23,091 bases of DNA. Origin: a virus. A program made the translations under genes and the position numbers. The notes under the pieces are model-generated. The model was not told the origin of the DNA. It saw only the letters and a program-made list of their open reading frames with translations, and did not search any database. The stretch is taken from IMG/VR virus record IMGVR_UViG_3300044608_001279, positions 1-23,091 of that record; one strand, written 5' to 3'. This document shows positions 18,836 to 23,091 of this stretch, piece by piece (within the stretch, counting starts at the first letter, position 1; each line of letters opens with the position of its first letter).

Positions 18836-18991
18836 CTATTTCTTGCGCTTAGTAGCGGCCTGCTGACGAGCAGCGTCCTTCTGCACGCGATAGGCAATGG
18901 CTACAGCCTGCTTCTGTGGCTTGCCAGCGCCGATCTCGCGCCGGAGGTTTTCAGTGAAAGCTTTGTCGGAGGCGGAGTGTTTGAGTGGCAT
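18836..18991 (-). CDS. 51-residue basic phage protein
   Basis: The protein reads MPLKHSASDKAFTENLRREI, then GAGKPQKQAVAIAYRVQK and a basic tail ending TKRKK. The SDKAF..N...E...GKPQKQA.AIAY pattern is a common short phage protein next to structural genes; its function is not known. It is strongly basic and probably binds nucleic acid. It follows the 738-residue gene by four bases and precedes the metallophosphoesterase start by three. It is too short to show in standard gene-length filters. Confidence 0.75.
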   Translation of the reverse strand: MPLKHSASDKAFTENLRREIGAGKPQKQAVAIAYRVQKDAARQQAATKRKK

Positions 18992-18995
18992 ATGG

Positions 18996-21212
18996 TTATT
19001 TGGATTGTTTCAGTTCTCGCTTTACCCTAGAAATGACATCTTTGCTTGCTCTATTTTTTGCTTCTTGTTCGCTTTTAAAAATGCCAACAAGTCGTCCATT
19101 GGAATCAAATAGTTTATGGGATGTGTTGCCTTTGCTGACAATCTTCATGCCGTTTAAATTATCAGAAAGCACATATCCGTCTCCAAGAGGCTCGCGACTG
19201 CTGGACTTGTCCATAAACGCTACAGGCATCTTCTTGCGCTCAATGTCGCTAACTGCTTGGTCTTGCAACGTGGTTTGCATGGCCTGAGTAATGCGCTTAG
19301 ACATTGCAAACTCTTCAGGCGACCCAGCCGCAAGGGTTGGCAGCTTAAGCAGCAGCTTGCGAACTCCCGGCGTTTCATAGACTTGATTAAGTCCGTATAG
19401 TCCAGCAGCGGCTACAGCCGTGCCAACATATCCAAGCGAATGCCCAATCATGCCAGCAATCGTAGGAATCAGCAGTCTTTGTCCGGTAGCTGGATCAAGG
19501 TTAAATTCTCCGGCTCTACTTGTAAGATTTAAATATCTAATGAGACCATTTAGTACGTCTTTTTGTGGTTTACTAAAAAATACGCCAGTTTGTTTTTCTG
19601 CTCTTCCAAGATTTCCAAGAAATCGCACAGGAGAAAGTTGACTTGTCTTATTATCCAGAGACTTAGTTGCAACGTCTTCAAGAATAGCAGCGCGAGCATT
19701 TGCTCGGCCAGCATCATCAAGATTCTTATAAAGCAACTCAACTTCGCTTTTAGACTTACTAAACAGTAGTTTTCCGGCAAGTTCTTTATTTACAGTGCCT
19801 TTATTTAAAGCCGCTCTAAGCGCCGGATCTTGAAGCTCTTTCCCCATTTCGTGTAGGTTTTTATTTGCAGACGCCCACGCATTTCTATCACGCCCACTAG
19901 CTTCAATGAAGTCTCCTAACTCTTGTTTAATTGCGCCATATACGCGATCCATTGACTTGCCAGCCAACCCCTTAACTGATGCCAATCCAGGATCATCAAG
20001 TAAATCTCCTGCAAGCTTTAAGTTTGCAGCTACCTGAGACGCAGTTTTACCTTGGATTCCACTTTTAATAGACTTAAGTTCTGTGATGACTGAAGCAAGC
20101 CTACCTGGATTTACGCCAGTAAGATACTTAAGCTCATTGTCAATTGCTTTAGTTGCATTTGCTGTAGACACTGTAACTCCAGTGCTGTCTAGGTCTTTTA
20201 AAATGCCATTAACAATTCCAGTGTTTCTGGAAAGCGACGCCTGTCTAGTTGCATTGAGGTTTGCAGTAACATCGCGTATGGCATCGCCGCCAATCGTTGC
20301 GCCAAATTTCCCAAGCACATCTTGAACATCTTGCAGTCTTTGTTCTGATTGCTTAATAAATGCTTCCTCCCCACCAACAGCTTCGCGCAAGTCTTGAAAT
20401 CTACGGCTAATTGGCCCGCTTGGTCGGATTACATCAGATGTGCGAACAAGCTTTCCTGCCGCTTCAGCTTCAGCCACAGCTTGCGCTGTTTCTGCGGCAG
20501 TCATTCCTGCGACGGCTGGCCCTGTTGTTGGACGCGCCATGTTGGTGAGCTTTCCTGCTGCTAAACCCCCAGTAAGTCCTCCAACTAAAGATGCAGCAAT
20601 CTGCCCCTTTGTGCCTGCGCCCATTTCTTCAGCAAGATATCTTGATCCTTCCGCTGTAGCGCCACCAGCAGCAGCAGCAGAAAGCTGTTGCAGTGGCTTC
20701 TCTGCCAACACAGACCCAATCTTGCGAGCGGTTGCAGAAGCCGCTCCTTTAAGTACATTGCCGATTCCAATGCCTGCCGCCGTTGACGCTACAGAACTTC
20801 CAACGGACTCCGCAATTCTACCTGCCTCCGTACTGGTTGGATCAACGCCGAGCTTAGTAAACAACTGGCCAAAAAGTTCCGTGGGAGTCTTTAGGTCGGT
20901 TTCAAGAAGGTAGTTCATCCCAAGCACCAATGGATCACCTATAAGCTGACTCGCCGCAACAGCAGTTGCCCCCATTGCTGCACCGCCAGGAATAGGGCTC
21001 ATTAAGCCAGCAGCGGCACCCATGGCAACTGGCCCCATGCCGCGAGCTAATCCACGCGCAACGTCAGCAGCATCGGTGGTTGGCTCTTGCGCTGCCGTTG
21101 GCTGACTAGAACTTTGAGCATACTGGTTTACAGCTTGAGTGATTTGCTCAGTAGTCGCTTGGTCTGGAAACTCCAGTATTGTGCCGTCAGGCAGTACAGC
21201 TTCTTGTGGCAT
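18996..21212 (-). CDS. Probable DNA ejection / internal virion protein
   Basis: The protein has 738 residues. The N-terminal LPDGTILEFPDQATTEQI (about 7-24) is a short module found at the start of many phage virion proteins. Residues 50-245 are Gly/Ala-rich with several hydrophobic glycine-zipper stretches that could enter membranes. The rest is helical and coiled-coil-rich (about 260-600), with a second hydrophobic stretch near 585-610 and a basic C-terminus. This layout fits proteins released with the genome through the host envelope. No peptidoglycan hydrolase motif was seen. The exact role is inferred from composition and position. Confidence 0.65.
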   Translation of the reverse strand: MPQEAVLPDGTILEFPDQATTEQITQAVNQYAQSSSQPTAAQEPTTDAADVARGLARGMGPVAMGAAAGLMSPIPGGAAMGATAVAASQLIGDPLVLGMNYLLETDLKTPTELFGQLFTKLGVDPTSTEAGRIAESVGSSVASTAAGIGIGNVLKGAASATARKIGSVLAEKPLQQLSAAAAGGATAEGSRYLAEEMGAGTKGQIAASLVGGLTGGLAAGKLTNMARPTTGPAVAGMTAAETAQAVAEAEAAGKLVRTSDVIRPSGPISRRFQDLREAVGGEEAFIKQSEQRLQDVQDVLGKFGATIGGDAIRDVTANLNATRQASLSRNTGIVNGILKDLDSTGVTVSTANATKAIDNELKYLTGVNPGRLASVITELKSIKSGIQGKTASQVAANLKLAGDLLDDPGLASVKGLAGKSMDRVYGAIKQELGDFIEASGRDRNAWASANKNLHEMGKELQDPALRAALNKGTVNKELAGKLLFSKSKSEVELLYKNLDDAGRANARAAILEDVATKSLDNKTSQLSPVRFLGNLGRAEKQTGVFFSKPQKDVLNGLIRYLNLTSRAGEFNLDPATGQRLLIPTIAGMIGHSLGYVGTAVAAAGLYGLNQVYETPGVRKLLLKLPTLAAGSPEEFAMSKRITQAMQTTLQDQAVSDIERKKMPVAFMDKSSSREPLGDGYVLSDNLNGMKIVSKGNTSHKLFDSNGRLVGIFKSEQEAKNRASKDVISRVKRELKQSK

Positions 21213-21214
21213 AA

Positions 21215-22441
21215 TTAATCTTGTACAGGCATTAAACCGCCATTCTTCATTTCAAAACGAATGCGCTTAGGCTTTTCCGAAGCGGCTGCCGGAGTTGTTT
21301 TTTTGCCTTGAAGCTCAGACTCAAGGCTAGACTTAAACAGAGGAAGCGGCTTAAGTCCAGATACTCGTTGAAACCATTCTGGCGAAGACGAGGCTTCAAG
21401 CTCAGACATTCTTTCGTTTCTAACACTGGCAATACTGTTGTAATTGCCTTTAATTTTTTCAATGTAATCGTCTGGCCTGGCAATAAATCCAGATTTTTTA
21501 GGATCTGCCAAATATGTCATTAAGTTGTTTACATTTGCAGCTCCACCAGGCAATGTTTGCGCCCACAATTGGTAGTCTCCAAGCTCTGGAGCGCCAAGAA
21601 AAAATTCACCAATCTGCATTGCATCTGTTCCGCCAGTTCCTGAAGACTGCGTAAGTTTTGGAATCATCAATTGCAGCCGCTCTCTTTTCTTGTTCGGGTC
21701 TGTTTCTTTTTCAGCAGCGGTAACCTCTTTGTAAACAATCTTTGACATGTCCCTTATTTTTGCAAGGTTGTCAATTTGAGGAATGATTACCTTTGCAGAT
21801 GCACTGTCATCGAATGACTTAAGGTCTTCTGGATTAACGTATGTATCAATGGTATCTTTTAAAGTCCTAAAGATAAGATCTCTATCTCTTGGATTTTGCT
21901 GCGCCATTCGAAATGCATTCTGTTGCGCTTTTGCAATTTTTTCTCTAACGGCTTGCCTGCGGCTTTCATGTTGCCGCTCTGGATACATTGGAGCCTGCTC
22001 TGGCTGTGCCATCTCCTGTGGCGCAGTTGTCTGCGCCTGGGTAGTTGGCTGGGCAGTAGGCGGCATAACTGCCTGTTCCGGTCCAAAGTCTCCACCAGAT
22101 CCGCTATAACTGGTATCCATCGGAGCATTTGCTAAATTGTACTTAGCCATCTCCTGTGGAGTTAACTGCTGTGCTTGCTGTGGCGCGGCGACGGGAGCAT
22201 TTGGTATATTATATTGAGCAAGCTCTTCTGGAGTTAGTTGCACTACCCGCTTGGGAGAGGCGTATGCGTACAAAGCCTCCTGTTGAGGAGTTAGTGGATA
22301 ACCCATGTTTGGGTCGGAAAGATCTTCTGAAGGCGGCAAAACAGGTTGCTGTGCCCTTGCAAAATAATTATCAACCACTGTAGCCAATGGCCGAGCAGGT
22401 ATTCTAGGAATATCTTCTGAAATGTAGTCGGAGAATGGCAT
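21215..22441 (-). CDS. Virion-associated protein with repeated LTPxE motif
   Basis: The protein has 408 residues. The N-terminal third is Pro/Gln-rich and holds a repeated unit: PLTPQQEALYAY (49-60), QLTPEELAQYNIPNAP (68-83) and QLTPQEMAKYNLANAP (92-107). The rest is helical (about 155-260), with a mixed domain to the end. It lies between two Gly-rich proteins, two bases before the ejection-type gene, so a role as internal virion or scaffold-like protein is likely. The family is not recognised. Confidence 0.6.
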   Translation of the reverse strand: MPFSDYISEDIPRIPARPLATVVDNYFARAQQPVLPPSEDLSDPNMGYPLTPQQEALYAYASPKRVVQLTPEELAQYNIPNAPVAAPQQAQQLTPQEMAKYNLANAPMDTSYSGSGGDFGPEQAVMPPTAQPTTQAQTTAPQEMAQPEQAPMYPERQHESRRQAVREKIAKAQQNAFRMAQQNPRDRDLIFRTLKDTIDTYVNPEDLKSFDDSASAKVIIPQIDNLAKIRDMSKIVYKEVTAAEKETDPNKKRERLQLMIPKLTQSSGTGGTDAMQIGEFFLGAPELGDYQLWAQTLPGGAANVNNLMTYLADPKKSGFIARPDDYIEKIKGNYNSIASVRNERMSELEASSSPEWFQRVSGLKPLPLFKSSLESELQGKKTTPAAASEKPKRIRFEMKNGGLMPVQD

Positions 22442-22452
22442 GTTAAAAAAAG

Positions 22453-23091
22453 TTATTGTCTAAAAAATGATTGATGCGCAGCCCCATAATCTACACCTCC
22501 ACCCCCTCCGCCACCCATACGTTCCATTGCAGGAGCGTTTCTTAGCCGCTGCAACTTCATCTGCCTGTCAAACTCTACATTGCCAGCAGCAGCTCGCGAT
22601 AGCATTGGCAGTGTTTGTTGCAAGTATTGTGCGCCATCAATTGTGCCAAGCGTGTCCTTGTACTTCATCAAGGCGTCAACTTGCTCTTGTTTTACTCCCG
22701 GGTACAACGCCTCGCGAACAGCAGGATCTTTAAGCGTTCCTTCTAAAATGCGATTGCTTTTGTTTGCTGACTGTACGTCCTGAAAGTAAGACCCAATTGC
22801 ACCAGCGATCGCTTGTTGTGGCATAGCACTACCTCCGCCTCCACCTCCGCCTCCAGCTCCTCCACCCATTCCTCCCATAACTGCACTGTTAATCAAAGAA
22901 CCTGTAACTCCTCTTCCTAAAGCGCCAGCCGCAGTGCTCAATCCACCAGCAAGCCCTTTAACGTCCGGAGCAACCGACCCTGCACCTGTAAAAGCCCCAA
23001 GCGCACCTTTGCCAAAAGTAGATAACCCAGCGCCAAGGCCACCAGCCATTGCCCCGGGAGCAGCTAAAGCAGCAGCTCCACCTGTAAGTGC
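22453..23091 (-). CDS. Glycine-rich virion protein, 5' end outside window
   Basis: The frame is open to the window edge. An ATG at 23049 exists, but 14 more in-frame codons (ALTGGAAALAAPGA) precede it, so the start probably lies outside. The visible part has a long Gly/Ala-rich hydrophobic region, two poly-Gly tracts (one after VMGGMGG, one before VDYGAAHQS) and a helical middle (YFQDVQSANKSNRILEGTLK...VDALMKYKDTL). It resembles small internal or ejection proteins of short-tailed phages. The poly-Gly codons form GCC/ACC triplet runs on the plus strand. Confidence 0.65.
   Translation of the reverse strand, partial: ALTGGAAALAAPGAMAGGLGAGLSTFGKGALGAFTGAGSVAPDVKGLAGGLSTAAGALGRGVTGSLINSAVMGGMGGGAGGGGGGGGSAMPQQAIAGAIGSYFQDVQSANKSNRILEGTLKDPAVREALYPGVKQEQVDALMKYKDTLGTIDGAQYLQQTLPMLSRAAAGNVEFDRQMKLQRLRNAPAMERMGGGGGGGVDYGAAHQSFFRQ

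Overview
The window is a section of a double-stranded DNA tailed phage, or a prophage of one. The evidence is a portal gene, a large terminase, glycine-rich virion proteins, a phage replication set (a DnaB-type helicase in two pieces, an OB-fold ssDNA-binding protein, a PD-(D/E)XK exonuclease and a small resolvase), and dozens of small genes packed end to end with ATGA overlaps. Long hydrophobic Gly/Ala-rich ejection-type proteins beside a roughly 700-residue portal suggest a short-tailed phage, but no tail gene lies in the window. The host cannot be named. Some genes have good Shine-Dalgarno sites and many have only an A-rich leader. No tRNA, CRISPR array, integrase or RNA polymerase gene was seen.

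Layout. 1-5153 (leftward): two small genes, one a membrane protein, then a 484-base structured spacer, TerL, portal and a gene running off the left edge. 5154-5798: gene-free divergence region with repeats and CGCAC-rich low complexity. 5799-8122 (rightward): small genes including an ArdA anti-restriction protein and a GP88-like cysteine protein; three of them carry an identical 18-base leader. The block ends in a clear intrinsic terminator, and one more small rightward gene (8479-8673) follows a gene-free, repeat-rich stretch. 8670-17531 (leftward): a long operon. Its downstream part has many small coiled-coil, zinc-ribbon and membrane proteins plus a possible small terminase. Its upstream part carries replication and recombination: SSB, excisionase-like HTH, resolvase, two related helicase-adjacent proteins, helicase N-half, a four-gene block with the exonuclease, and helicase C-half. 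17602-23091 (leftward): acidic protein, HTH protein, metallophosphoesterase, a 51-residue protein and three virion proteins.

The most unusual feature is the helicase. The N-terminal domain and Walker A are in one gene (14882-15601). Walker B and the rest of the motor are in another (12625-13209). Four unrelated genes lie between, and a 9-base direct repeat marks both junctions. Other points of interest are a protein made of two Tad2/DUF2829-like units, the repeated SD-less leader, several hairpin clusters in spacers, and three candidate counter-defence genes (ArdA, Lar-like, Tad2-like). I found several genes under 60 codons by translating gaps by hand: 6014-6145, 12180-12266, 16717-16896 and 18836-18991.
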